Below are positions 24,301-33,600 of a stretch of DNA of 64,000 bases, piece by piece. The DNA lies in the NCBI GenBank assembly GCA_964017195.1, contig OZ024898.1:1474001-1538000 (forward strand), given 5' to 3'. The notes below the pieces were generated by a model that saw only the letters and a program-made list of their open reading frames with translations, was not told the origin of the DNA and did no database searches. Every line of letters begins with the position of its first letter. Position 1 is the stretch's first letter. The position numbers were made by a program, and so were the translations under genes. This DNA comes from Siderastrea radians (Eukaryota > Cnidaria > Anthozoa > Scleractinia > Rhizangiidae).

Positions 24301-27300
24301 TCCCTACCTGATTTTTACGTTTCCTCAGATGCTGCGGGTGTTCGGGGTTATGGTGCAATCTTTGATCAGGAATGGTTTGTGGGTGAATGGTCAGCTGTTC
24401 AGCATCCCTTGTCAATTGCCTACAAAGAGTTGTTTCCCGTCGTTATCGCTGCTTCCTTATGGGGCCACCGATGGGCTTCAAAACGAGTTGAGTTCTGCTC
24501 AGACAACATGGCGGTTGTTAGTGTTTTGCGTTCCGGCACCACGAAGGATCCAAACATGATGGTTCTTCTCCGTCACTTGTCACTTGCGGCAGCCCGACAT
24601 TCCTTTGCCTTTACTGCTTCTCATACACCGGGTAAAGACAACTCCATTGCTGATGCCTTATCTCGTTTTGATTTTCAGCGTTTCCATCATCTTGCTCCTC
24701 ACGCAGCTCCTGGGGCAACTCCAATTCCGTCAACGCTGCTGGCTCAGCTGCCCGTAATTTAACAGATAAATGCCAGTTCTACTTGACCAATGGCCTTGCA
24801 CCTTCTACTCGCCAAGTTTATGCTTCTGCTCAACGTCAATTTTTAGAATTTTGTAGTCAGGATACTCCCATCGAGCCAAGTCAGCCCCTTTTACCAGCCA
24901 GTGAACAAACTCTCATGCGTTTTTGTACCCATTTGGCTGATCGTCTTCACCATTCTTCCATTAAAGTATATTTGTCTGCAGTCCGTTCTTTACATATTGA
25001 CTATGGCTTTGCGGACCCAATTGTCAATCGTCTTCAACTTCAGCGTCTCTTAAGGGGGATCAAACGACACCAGGGCTCAAATCTCCCTCAGCGCCAGCCA
25101 GTGACAGCTGACCTTATGTCTGTCTTGCACAAGTCTTTAGAATTTACTATCCCTGACAATGTCATGCTATGGGCAGCCTGCTGTCTCGGCTTCTTTGGGT
25201 TTCTTAGAGCTGGCGAATTTACAACGAATGGTACCTTTGATCCAACTGTGCATTTGACCGCAGCAGATCTTCAAGTAGACTCCTCCACAAATCCCCAAAG
25301 CTTCAGAGTGTTAATCAAGTGCTCAAAGACTGACCCTTTCAGGCAGGGTTGTTTCATCTATCTTGGCCGTGGTTCCTTGCCTCTTTGTCCTGTGACTGCA
25401 TTAACAAACTACCTTCATCTTCGTGGGCCGGGCTCCGGACCTCTCTTTATGTACCAGGATGGCTCCCCTCTTTCTAGATCGCAGCTTTCCTCGTTTCTTC
25501 AAACCACTCTACAGGCAGCAGGTATTCCTGGAAAGTTTTCAGGGCATAGTTTTTAGGATTGGAGCCGCAACAACTGCTGCTCAGAGAGGTGTTCCTGACC
25601 ATCTCATTAAGACGATGGGTCGCTGGTCGAGCGATGCTTACTTGTTATATGTGCGCACACCTGTGGAAACCATCCTTTCAGTAGCTGAAAGACTTGCCTA
25701 ACAGGTATGGTATTTCATTTGTCACTTATTTGCCTGTTAATGGGTGCCTCCGGATTTGGGCGTTTTTCTCGGGGCTCTGGCTTCCCCATCCATGAGCCCC
25801 TCTCTTCTCCGAGCTTGCTAGCGCGCTGCTCGGAGGTCCTCCGGCTTGGCGTGGGGGCTCATGGCTGGCTTGCCAGGATTTGCCAGCCATGGGAGCAGTC
25901 TCCATCTAGGAGCTGGCTGCCAATAGTGGAAGCTCCTGGATATTGCAGGCACCCAACCTCCATTTTGTGATGCAGTTGTTAAATGCAGTTAAATGCAATT
26001 TAACGGAGTTAACAACAAAGAGCGCCAGTGTTGTTTGGAGTCAGCGGCGTTTCATACATGGGCATGCGCCAGATCCCATGTGCTCTTCGACTGAAGTGTG
26101 CCGTAGCGTTCTCGGGCATTAGCGTGTTTATTAGCGTGGCAGTTCATGGGACCTCGTCTTCAAGGCTTTCCCCCCCCCCCCCCATTTCCCTCCCTCTTTC
26201 CACTGTTTACGCAGTGTGACGGGTGCCTGCCCTCCCGACTGCGTGGGGGCTCATGGCTGGCTTGCCAGGATTTGCCAGCCATGGGAGCAGTCTCCATCTA
26301 GGAGCTGGCTGCCAATAGTGGAAGCTCCTGGATATTGCAGGCACCCAACCTCCATTTTGTGATGCAGTTGTTAACACTGATACGTCACAAAAATGCCAAA
26401 CCCACTTCCCAGTTAACCCAGGTTAATCACAGCTTGCAACATATTTGGACAACTTCGCACACAGGCTGAGGACATACATCTAATGGTGAATCAAGTAACA
26501 AATGAAAGTACCTTTAATTCCTGATTCATTTTGTTTAGAAGGGGTTCAAAAGTTCTATGACCTTAACCTTTGAAGACCCTGGGCCGCTCACAGACCTGCC
26601 AACTCTCATGGTTTCACCGTGAGACTCACGGTTTGGGGTATCAACTCACGGTCTCACGATTTGGCCTCCAAATCTCACGGTGTATCAGAAAATCTTGAAA
26701 TTGCCAAAAAATTCAGATAGTATGAAGCAATATTGAAAATGTCCGTCTTCAAAATATGCGGGAAAAGAATACAATAGGTGCACAGATAAGGTAAAGAATA
26801 CCTTGAAACAAGAAATCTACCATTTTTATTTTCATTTAACACATATTTTGGAAATCTCCAGGTTTGAGGTCCCAATCTCCAGGTTTTTCTGGGCCTTTTT
26901 TCTACATCTCCAGATTTGCATGTTTTGGAGGTTGGCAGATCTGCGCTCAAATTAACCTTGAGTAAGTACGGCACATTGACAATGTCCTTCTTGTTTCCCA
27001 AAGGGAATGAATTATTTTTAGACAAATTATAGTAACAGTTTAATAGACGCATACTTTAACTCTTTCAAGAAGTTGTTGACTCTTAAGCGTTTCTGCTTGG
27101 AGCAGTTGTTGAATTCCTAAATCACAAATAAAAAAACAACTAAGTAAACAATAACACTAGCTTTTAAGATGTATATTTATACGCAACAGAAAGAAATGAG
27201 AACTTCAAAAAGAAAACGGGAAAATTTTCACCTACAAAAAAGTAATACGAAAGCTGAAGTTTATTAAGAATAAATCCTTACCACTGCTAGAACTTGTCGG

Positions 27301-27478
27301 GGAATTGTAGCTATAGCTATTCCCGCTAGACTGGCCTCTAATTTTCTGATGATCGAGAAAAAATGTTGAATGCACTTAGGCAAATCCTTAAATTGCTGTT
27401 TGAAAAAGCTATACTCACTTGTTCAAGCAGTTTTAACCGTAGTCTGATAAGTTCGTCTTGAACAGAACTGTCCGCCAT
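9131..27478 (-). CDS. DUF4587-like (C21orf58/PRR29-type) coiled-coil protein, nine exons
   Basis: Exons on the minus strand, in order: 27419-27478, 27282-27345, 27055-27116, 20452-20515, 19514-19631, 13981-14069, 13538-13611, 10040-10624 and 9131-9334. Every junction is GT..AG and every phase fits, giving about 439 residues from MADSSVQDELIRLRLKLLEQ. The N-terminal 100 residues are coiled-coil-like (LLQAETLKSQQLLERVK, EERERQQQRKQ), followed by a Met/Gln block (QNMQLQQMMLQQMM) that resembles the DUF4587 region of C21orf58 and PRR29, then a Pro-rich linker (PPAQKLKPPVPVQRRPSPKP). Exon 8 carries a hydrophobic stretch (FGYVAWACFILISLL) and a helical region; the last exon adds a second one (AILLLGLFISRGLVSTLLL). 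Function is unknown. Intron 3 holds the Ngaro-like retrotransposon. Family assignment is from memory of short motifs and needs a profile search; exon 9 is the least certain part. Confidence 0.72.
10955..13002. mobile_element. Decayed TTAA-flanked DNA transposon (Kolobok-like)
   Basis: The element is bounded by TTAAGGCGGGGGTAAACCTG on the left and CAGGTTTACCCCCGCCTTAA on the right, a perfect 20-bp inverted pair including TTAA, the target duplication used by Kolobok and piggyBac elements. The minus strand has a broken reading frame: MAGKKTKTTNKRIRKGRPLS at 12570-12629, then several interrupted blocks, and near 11650-11830 a block with FCVVMNMPCLTRSAYYKQVD. That last block recalls the Mutator-like transposase domain of Kolobok proteins. 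Stops and missing parts show it is inactive. It lies in intron 7 of the DUF4587-like gene. Confidence 0.65.
11640..12629 (-). pseudogene. Transposase relic inside the TTAA-flanked element
   Basis: Read from 12629 downward, the relic starts with a basic N-terminus (MAGKKTKTTNKRIRKGRPLS) but meets a stop after about 32 codons. Further pieces in shifted frames include a Ser/Asp-rich stretch and CKGGENFLSVASSVTPFGFT. A block near 11650-11830 reads FCVVMNMPCLTRSAYYKQVD before another stop. The order and motifs fit a long-dead transposase of the Kolobok/Mutator-like kind. Assignment rests on motif memory only. Confidence 0.4.
14070..16690. other. Intronic stretch without recognised genes
   Basis: Part of intron 5 of the DUF4587-like gene. 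A plus-strand frame at 15615-15878 (87 codons, Lys/Arg-rich) is the only notable open frame and has no domain I recognise. A short (AT)n run lies near 14530. No element ends were identified. Confidence 0.45.
17092..17957. mobile_element. Inserted element with TACCGTACCCAAATT ends
   Basis: TACCGTACCCAAATT at 17092-17106 is mirrored by AATTTGGGTACGGTA at 17943-17957. It sits inside the MITE 16695-18258 and itself contains the foldback 17391-17712. No transposase frame is visible; the 168-codon frame at 17295-17801 is an accident of the inverted repeats. Confidence 0.6.
17391..17712. mobile_element. Foldback MITE with 9-bp target duplication
   Basis: Terminal inverted repeats of about 57 bp, beginning CAACCTCGTCCCCAGGGCCT and ending in the complement, pair with about three mismatches. 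The exact 9-bp duplication GGACAGCGC is at 17382-17390 and 17713-17721. Nine-base duplications are typical of Mutator-like transposons, so this is probably a MULE-mobilised MITE. Confidence 0.85.
17958..18127. repeat. Long hairpin (inverted repeat)
   Basis: AATACCTAATCGCACCTTTT on the left pairs with the complement near 18100-18125 (AAAAGGTACGATTAGGTAT). The arms continue through GGTACGCTTCGGC and GCCGAAGCGTACC toward a centre near 18040. No coding content was seen. Confidence 0.7.
18260..19513. other. Intronic stretch, nothing recognised
   Basis: Part of intron 5 of the DUF4587-like gene. Only short, unsupported frames occur (for example 19120-19311 on the minus strand). No element ends, tandem repeats or RNA genes were recognised. 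Confidence 0.4.
20285..20421. repeat. Hairpin repeat
   Basis: GATCATTACA near the left end pairs with TGTAATGATC near the right end. The inner ACCTACCCTCCCCTAAC pairs imperfectly with GTTAGGAGAGGGGTAGGT. It is a short MITE-like hairpin directly downstream of exon 4 of the minus-strand gene, in intron 4. Confidence 0.55.
21466..21656 (+). repeat. Split direct repeat A1
   Basis: 191 bp from AATGCAGTTAAATGCAATTT to CTTCAAGGCTTTCCC, nearly identical to A2 at 25982-26172. It marks the left end of the Ngaro-like element and probably holds its promoter. Confidence 0.9.
21738..22958 (+). CDS. Gag-like ORF1 of the Ngaro-like retrotransposon
   Basis: The frame is open from 21630, but the first codons lie in or next to repeat A1; the ATG at 21738 (MAHHTRRGTNNSAAAML) is the more natural start, giving about 406 residues. 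The first half is low-complexity Ser/Pro/Thr. A more ordered central region (about residues 190-330) includes VQEITDIMTWVEAFTVYSWI. The C-terminus has a Cys/His cluster (CRSWNDGACRW..CRYRH RCEKCEGDHPRVNC) like the zinc knuckles of DIRS-order Gag proteins. It overlaps the next frame by nearly 290 bp, so ORF2 may be reached by frameshifting or an internal start. Confidence 0.8.
   Translation: MAHHTRRGTNNSAAAMLDSNQPSSSADPPSSAASPPINSNPVTTPPSVILSQQDLSRAFSQALGDTLPRILAALQSHSSSSSAAGYAASDTTSSGTTSSGSAVINQPLPSSASQSSGNLVVPPFISTYCTLGNSSLSSPSVFGSRGAANGLPSSSQSFTPLFSFGPNSTSASTSTSLNRPFVVGPGYSPIPEKLVTKIRSGQFVDLADLLAENLKAQETEPQTYFDGKLLVSSSKKRVQEITDIMTWVEAFTVYSWIFCCAHPSRWQDMTQYKLLILKTSRQFPGKAWLHYDIAFRKDAAAAGLVDWSRMNHDLYNFHTLASPHPQSSQQPSTSSPASASIASSSTFCRSWNDGACRWTFGQCRYRHRCEKCEGDHPRVNCPFRASTSSYRRSQSTPPSQSKRQRR
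22672..24762 (+). CDS. Reverse transcriptase / RNase H ORF2 of the Ngaro-like retrotransposon
   Basis: An intact 696-codon frame. The first ~95 codons overlap gag and are probably not all translated; the recognisable domain begins near residue 165 (DAEKLQHELGSYPD). Reverse transcriptase signatures include FGIIPKKYQPGKWRLILDLS, SLMAKFDVESAYRNVPVH, LPFGLRSAPFIFSSIADMLE and the catalytic YLDD in LLHYLDDFHTLGP. RNase H follows: DFYVSSDAAGVRGYGA, KELFPVVIAA, EFCSDNMAVV and HTPGKDNSIADALSR carry the expected acidic residues. No break was found, so this enzyme could be functional. It copies element RNA into DNA for circle formation. Confidence 0.92.
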   Translation: MICTTSILLHHPILSQASSHPLHPQLQRRLPVHPPFAVLGMMAPVAGPLVNAGTAIAVRNVKVIIHASTVPFGPQPLPIGAPSQLPHPKANVSGVERGSKPFVNSVHSSRSVSSSSCLVPVPVNVVVPTPQDVLGSSMPSAMAPHLLPSCSLSILGTSQQDLVPPSRVTPIDAEKLQHELGSYPDQTQVDYVISGLTNGFHLGFDPLAVSLKSENKNMPSASLQPSVIDQYLLTELDKGRVAGPFAIAPIPNLHVSRFGIIPKKYQPGKWRLILDLSSPLGHSVNDGIPKEPFSVQYMKVDDVIDGIMLHGRGSLMAKFDVESAYRNVPVHSDDRYLLGMKWRGKYFIDMALPFGLRSAPFIFSSIADMLEWILKHNYNVNFLLHYLDDFHTLGPPNSPVCQNNIATCVKLFKEWGIPLHPNKLEGPCTCLTVLGIELDSLSLQARLPRDKFDRIAALLESWSIKRHCTRKELESLIGNLQHACKVVPQGRTFLRRMINLLSAFRRDDHPIRINQDFRLDLRWWREFFHSWDGLSFLLSPQWASLPDFYVSSDAAGVRGYGAIFDQEWFVGEWSAVQHPLSIAYKELFPVVIAASLWGHRWASKRVEFCSDNMAVVSVLRSGTTKDPNMMVLLRHLSLAAARHSFAFTASHTPGKDNSIADALSRFDFQRFHHLAPHAAPGATPIPSTLLAQLPVI
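24672..25701 (+). pseudogene. Tyrosine recombinase ORF3 of the Ngaro-like element, frameshifted
   Basis: The frame opens at 24672, overlapping the end of ORF2, and reads NLTDKCQFYLTNGLAPSTRQ, a SAM-like N-terminal domain, then the catalytic domain with FFGFLRAGEFTT (first Arg) and KCSKTDPFRQG. At 25549-25556 the text GGGCATAGTTTTTAG has one T too many: with four Ts GHSF would continue as RIGAATTAAQRG, completing the HxxR box. The rest (25557-25701) contains TMGRWSSDAYLLYVR with the Trp/His position and nucleophilic Tyr. So a single base in a T run separates H from R of the active site. It is either a real inactivating mutation or an assembly/sequencing error. No ATG is near the frame start, so frameshift or reinitiation from ORF2 is likely. 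Confidence 0.85.
25849..25982 (+). repeat. Split direct repeat B1
   Basis: 134 bp starting GCGTGGGGGCTCATGGCTGG and ending GATGCAGTTGTTAA, matching B2 at 26241-26374. It abuts A2 directly, as expected for the internal complementary region of Ngaro/PAT elements. Confidence 0.9.
25982..26172 (+). repeat. Split direct repeat A2
   Basis: Second copy of the 191-bp A repeat; it ends at a C-rich run (26170-26183) that separates it from B2. Confidence 0.9.
26241..26374 (+). repeat. Split direct repeat B2
   Basis: Second copy of the 134-bp B repeat and the right end of the Ngaro-like element. The flanking host sequence resumes with CACTGATACG. Confidence 0.88.
26591..26944. mobile_element. MITE (CAGACCTGCCAAC ends), intact copy
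   Basis: CAGACCTGCCAAC at 26591-26603 pairs with GTTGGCAGATCTG at 26932-26944 (one mismatch), and CGCTCA flanks both sides, a 6-bp duplication. The body contains repeated CTCACGGT and CTCCAGGTTT phrases and matches the arms of the interrupted copy at 16695-18258 in opposite orientation. Noncoding. Confidence 0.82.
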
Positions 27479-27653
27479 CTTGTTGTCTTTTTACCAGAAT
27501 ACATTTCATTCAACATACATCACATATCTATGGTTTTTCTTTGCTCCGCTGACCAATAGCTTCGTTTCACGTGGCAAAATGGCGGACAACGTTCACTGAA
27601 AACTGTTCTTTCTGACGGTCGTTATTGGCGTACGATTTTTTCTTTTCTCCATT
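27479..27653. promoter_or_regulatory. Bidirectional promoter between the DUF4587-like gene and MCCC2
   Basis: Only 175 bp separate the two divergent start codons. The interval holds a CCAAT box (27553-27557), a palindromic E-box CACGTG (27568-27573) and AAAATGGCGG (27576-27585), which resembles a YY1 site. No TATA box is obvious. Such compact, TATA-less arrangements commonly drive two housekeeping genes; co-expression here is inference. Confidence 0.65.
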
Positions 27654-30600
27654 ATGAGGAGTTCAAGAGCGTTACAGGAAAGTAGCAGACAAATTTATCG
27701 AATCCTGACGGCGCAGCGGTATCGATACCATGACCTCTCGCGGGCGAGTGTTATTGGAACTCCGGCTCAAAACTCTCCCGAATTTCAAGTAAGAGTTTAA
27801 AGCCTTTGTTATTTTCTTTCCATTCTTTCAGATTTCTTTTCGCTAAGATTAAAGAAAATCTTTGTTATCCGGACTGAAGGCGAAATGATGAAAAAAAGTC
27901 AAATGAAAATCGACCACATTCACACAAAAAACAAAAAATCATAAGTTGGCTGGCCATTGGCTTTCAATATGTTTTCAGTCCATCAATGATCGATTGATTG
28001 ACATAGATTTAAGTGATTTCCATCGCTCATCACTCATCATCGGTCATCGGTCATCATTCTGTTCACCATAGCTGGGCAAACCGTTTTACACACACCCCTG
28101 ACACGCCCCTTACTCTCCCCCCCCCCAACGTAATTTTTATGTTTTTAGTTAATCCTATAAGTTCTTCTTTGTGTGAAAATCGTATACAGAGATGCCAACC
28201 TCTGAACAAATAAAACCTTGGGACTGTTTCAATGTGATGACAACATCCCCTCATTGTCTCTGCCATCTCCAGCTCCCAGGGGTCACAAAGCTCTTTAGAG
28301 CCTCTAATTTCGTTGGACCTTGTTACCAAGACACTCTATTGTTTACAGGGTTAGTTTCATTGTTTCTTTTGTTTGTTTATTGTTTTTCTCAGCAAATTCT
28401 GTGAAGTGTTCTGAGAGCTTCATGGCGCCCCCATTTCCACCTCTCATGTACTGTCCCTATCCCAGCAGAAAATTTCTTGTCTCACACATGTACAAATTGA
28501 AACAACTAAAAAGAAAATTGGAGCATAACAGCAGGCACATGTTGTAAATGCCATTCATTGGTTAAACCTGAGTTCAAGCAGTCCCTTTTATAACCATAAT
28601 ATAATGTTGTTCTTTGCAAGGGTTTCCATGGACTTTTGTAACAGTCAAAGACATAAAAAATACAACCAAAGGAGGAGATCACAAAAGGAAAGCGTTGGAT
28701 CATGAAAAAATTAGGAGGAAACTTTCAGGCCAACCCGGGGAAAGGACCCTAATTTAATAACCCTTGTTATCAATGGCAGATTTGGTCTGTATCCAGGAAG
28801 GGAAACAAGTCCTGTTGGGGAAGGGGGGAGGGGGTACTTCAGAAAATTTTTTGTAGGAATGTGCCACTGGGACCCTGAAACCCTAACCCTTTAGCAGACC
28901 ACTTTGAGCTCCATAATTTTGCAACCCTATTCAGCTCCTTTCAGCTCCATTTTGCAACCCAGATGCCAAAAATCCCTACCCTATCCCAGACTAGCTATCT
29001 TCTAGCTATCTATCAGAAATACAACATAGTTTTTTCCATGGAAAACCATATGGCGATTAATGTTTTTCCGTGATTGAATTTACATACAATTCTGATTCTT
29101 TCAAACCCTATTTTAAACTAAATTTTTGATGGTTTCCCAGTAATAATTGTTTAGTGATATGCTAATCTAGACCTTCGCAGCGGCGTATACTGGGTGGAGG
29201 TTACTCAATTTATTTGTGATTCTATAACAGGACAACAAAGCAAATATGGCTGCACTTGTTCAAGACTTAAAAGATACTGTTGGCAAAATCAAACTTGGTA
29301 TGCATATTTGTCGGACCATTTTGACATCATTTTGTCAAAAACCACTGCATTTTTCTAAGTTCTGAATCTGTCACAGGTGGAGATGAAAAGGCAAGAAAAC
29401 GGCACACATCCAAAGGAAAAATGCTGCCAAGGGACAGAATATCCTGTTTGTTAGATCCAGGGTAGGTTTAACTCTTTAAGCCCCAATATCAAAATACATT
29501 TTCTCCTCAATTCTCCATTCCTTATGGTACTAGTTAGAAGAATTTGCTTAAACATCCAGACATTTTATCGTTGGTGATCATTTTCTTTATTCTTGTGACC
29601 TGTATGTTTGATCAAGTAGTGATATTGTTAAGGAGAAATTAGATGCTTGTCACTGTTGGGGCTTAAAGGTTTTAATAAATATATTTTTGTAATCTAGGGG
29701 TATGTTTAGTAGGATCTCACGGTCCAATATTCTATCCTTCTTGAGGGACATCAAGTTCATTACAGTGAAACCCCAGTACGATCAAAGCAGGAGTAGAATT
29801 CCCTCTTAGAATAAGAAGTAAAGTACCAGTAGATTATTGCAATTTTATTATTTTTATTGATATGGATTTCATCATGTCCCATTTCGTTTCATTCCTCTGG
29901 CATTTGAAAAGTGGGTTATTGAAACAAATTATGATATTAACATTGCTGTAAATAACAACTTCAATTTTTACGTTCTTTAAGGGATCAGAATGCTGCTCCT
30001 CTGGCATTTGAAAAGTGGGGCATTGAAACAGATTATGATACTAACATTACAAATTTCAACTTCAATTTTTACGTTCTTTGAGGGATCAGAATGCTGCTCC
30101 TCTGGCATTTGAAAAGTGGGTCATTGAAACAGATTATGATACTAACATTACAAATTTCAACTTCAATTTTTATGTTCTTTGAGGGATCAGAATGCTGCTC
30201 CTCTGGCATTTGAAAAGTGGGTCATTGAAACAGATTATGATACTAACATTGCAAATTTCAACTTCAATTTTTATGTTCTTTGAGGGATCAGAATGCTGCT
30301 CCTCTGGCATTTGAAAAGTGGGTCATTGAAACAGATTATGATACTAACATTGCAAATTTCAACTTCAATTTTTATGTTCTTTGAGGGATCAGAATGCTGC
30401 TCCTCTGGCATTTGAAAAGTGGGTCATTGAAACAGATTATGATACTAACATTGCAAATTTCAACTTCAATTTTTATGTTCTTTGAGGGATCAGAATGCTG
30501 CTCCTCTGGCATTTGAAAAGTGGGTCATTGAAACAGATTATGATACTAACATTGCAAATTTCAACTTCAATTTTTACGTCCTTTGAGGGAAAAGAATGCT

Positions 30601-33600
30601 GCTCCTGTATTGAGTGTAATTGACCCCAATAGGCCAGGATAATTTTGCAGGGTTAATGGTAGATAAGGGTGTTAAAGGGTGGTAAGGGGTCTTGGAGGGG
30701 TGTGCTGGGGTCACCAGACGCACCCTATAAGTGACGAGCAATGTCCACCAGGTTATAGGCTCCGCCACCAAGTTGCATGTCACACGTCCTCGTCGTTACC
30801 CCTGGAAATACAGTTTCACTGTAGCCAAACAACAGTGGCGAAAGGTGAGTATCTGGCACCTGCAAATAATGGGGTTTTGTGGTTAAGGGAAGGGCACCCT
30901 GACAGAAAAACCCTGGCCCTCCAGGTTTAGGGTTGGGCATGAGGCTAAATTTCCCTCATCCTGCAAAAAAATGTACGATTATGGAAACTGGAAATGAGAA
31001 CTAAGGCCACTTTGATCTGGCCCTATTTCCCACTCCGGGGAAAGGAACTAAGTGAGTGAGTAATGGGTGGCTGCATAAATCAGGTAAATGTTTTAGTAAG
31101 AATGTTACTGCACGGGTTTTGTTTGGAACAAACTTAAGTAAGAGTCGCTGTAATAAGGCTAGTTACTGTATTTTAAAATTTTAGTTCACCATTTTTGGAG
31201 CTGTCACAGTTAGCTGGTCACAAAATGTATGGCAAAGAAGAAGTGCCCGCTGCAGGAATTATAACTGGAATTGGTCGGATCTCAGGGTAAGTGGTAATCA
31301 GAATATAACTAAGTGATTATTACATGCTGTCAACTAAAGTTATTCATGATTATTAATCAGAGCTTGACAAAAATTTCCTTGCTCAAATGATGTAATGGCT
31401 TCCTAGGAATCCAGGCCATCAACTGTGAAAATGCAATGGTTGCCATTTTGAAGTAAGGTCATTTGATAACTTGTCAACTATTAGTGGTAATCAAAAATTA
31501 TTGATGAGTTTAATTTATTTTTGCCAGGGTGGAGTGTATGATTGTCGCTAATGATGCCACAGTCAAAGGTGGAACTTATTACCCAATCACAGTTAAGAAG
31601 CATGTCAGAGCTCAGGAAATTGCACGAGAAAACAGATTACCTTGTGTCTATTTAGGTAAGGAGCTATAAGGGTTGTTTCTTTCAATGTTTGCTTTTCTGG
31701 ATATTAAAGGCCTCAACACCGTGCACATTTCAAGATATTAATCATAATTAATAATTATTAATAATTAATAATTATTGTAGCCATAATTTCATTGTTTTGA
31801 TCTCTACTTCTGGCTGGCTTGTTTAAAAATTTGTCCAGAAATATTGTCTGGGTGGCTTCATGCAGTTTGTGTGGTCACCCTGCAAAATCATACTGTCTCA
31901 CCAAACAGGACAAGTGACTAATTGCACTTGCTTGATGTGATTTTTACACGCATTGGTGATGACCAAGCGTGTGCTAATTTCCAACCTATTTAACCATTAA
32001 AATATAACCTAACAAAGGTCAGGCATATTTATAACAAACCGTCCTGGTGTGCCTGGAGTGACGTAGAAGTGTTTTGTAACAATGTGTGGGCCTCAGTGCT
32101 TTTGTAGTAAAAATTGAGGGATGAAAGCAGACCTGTAACAATATACTTCAACATTCCAAATTCATGCAAGAATCCTCATGGTTTATCCAGTTATGACACA
32201 CTTGCTCTACAACAAGGTGATATTTTAACAAACTCCATTTTAATGTTACCTTATTAAAATTGACACAGGTTTGTTGGCACAAAACAACAATAATAACAAC
32301 AACAACCTTTATTCCAGCAAGTAAATTGAGATTGCACATACTGAAAATCAATAGACATTAATAAAATATACAAGTTTCTTTTATTAGAGACAAGCTTAAT
32401 ATGAGTTTTCAGTTGATATGCTCAGGTGAAGTGTTTCCTTTTTGAGTATTGAATGAAACAACAATATAATCACCTAAACCAGGACAAATAATCCATCCTG
32501 TGTGTCTGTGTCTATGTCTGTCCTGTGTCAATAGAATTTATTTAGAGATCCATGCATTGGCAGATCTAGCGGAGGAATGCTTTGCTCCCCACCCCACCCC
32601 CCTTTAGGCTGGGACCTCCACTGTACCCATTTAGCTCTGAATCTGCCAATCCCACCCATGGTCAGGTGTTTACTTCTATGAGCTTTACATATGTGTGCCC
32701 TTATAACAGCAGGGGTATAGTTAATTTTTGGCTACTTTTGTTTGACATTGGGTATAAATCCCGACTTTTTAGGAAACATTTTACTTTTTTTTTTTTTTGG
32801 TTGCTCTGAAAAACCGTAGATTTGTTTTATGCCATTTTTGCAAGAAAATGAAAGTGTTTGGTGGCCAGGTACAAAAATATCTTATACTGTATGCTTTCAA
32901 AAATACCCCCTTCCCCCTCTTGAAAGTAGAACCTGCCAAAAAGTAATCTTGATTTGATGATGTTTCTAGCATTTCATGCAACAGGTTGTTTTAACAGGTC
33001 TGGTCACATTCTGGCCACCATCTGGACAATGTCCCCTGGCATACTAGGTGATGTTTTAGCCTGACTAAGGCTAGGGTACACTGTTCAGCTTGTTTGTACC
33101 TTGGTGGTGCAGTGATTGGCACCTTTAAAAAAGACTTGCCATATTTTATGATTGTATTGATCTATACAAATGTAATCAGGCCCCCGAAAGAAAAGGATTC
33201 CTGCCAGACATTAAAGACTAACCAAAAACATAGCACTTAAGGAGGCTCGCAACAGTTTTTTTGAGCTTGGAGTGTATCTTTTGAAATGAAAATTTCGCAT
33301 AGAAGATAAACTTCGATTTCCTTGATACTGCGCCATCTTTTCAATATATCACCAAAGTTTAGTTTTTCATTGGTTTCCTAGGACCAACTGTCACCATAGC
33401 AACGGTAATGGACAACCCCTCATTTTAAATAATGTCGAATATCTCGAAAGCTAAACTTGAAACTTGAACTATTTGAACTACTCAACCTACACAACTTGTA
33501 TGCGAAATCTAAGCTTCTTCCTGGAGACTCTTTTCCATTATTCTTTAAATACTGACTGATGTTTTAGCATTTTTAAATATGGATTGCATACATGTTAACG

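Larger units (their letters stand above)
21466..26374 (+). mobile_element. Ngaro/PAT-like tyrosine-recombinase retrotransposon with split direct repeats
   Basis: The order is repeat A1 (21466-21656), gag, reverse transcriptase/RNase H, tyrosine recombinase, repeat B1 (25849-25982), A2 (25982-26172), B2 (26241-26374). A1/A2 are each 191 bp and B1/B2 each 134 bp, and copies are almost identical. This A1-ORFs-B1-A2-B2 plan with no LTR is the split-direct-repeat structure of Ngaro and PAT elements of the DIRS order, which integrate through a circle using a tyrosine recombinase and leave no target duplication. No methyltransferase domain was seen, favouring Ngaro over DIRS. Close A and B identity implies recent insertion, yet the recombinase frame carries a 1-base insertion. 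It lies in intron 3 of the DUF4587-like gene in the opposite orientation. Confidence 0.9.

Noticed and set aside
29890..30610. CRISPR-like regular array
   Set aside because: Units are contiguous 101-bp tandem copies without unique spacers, in a eukaryotic intron.
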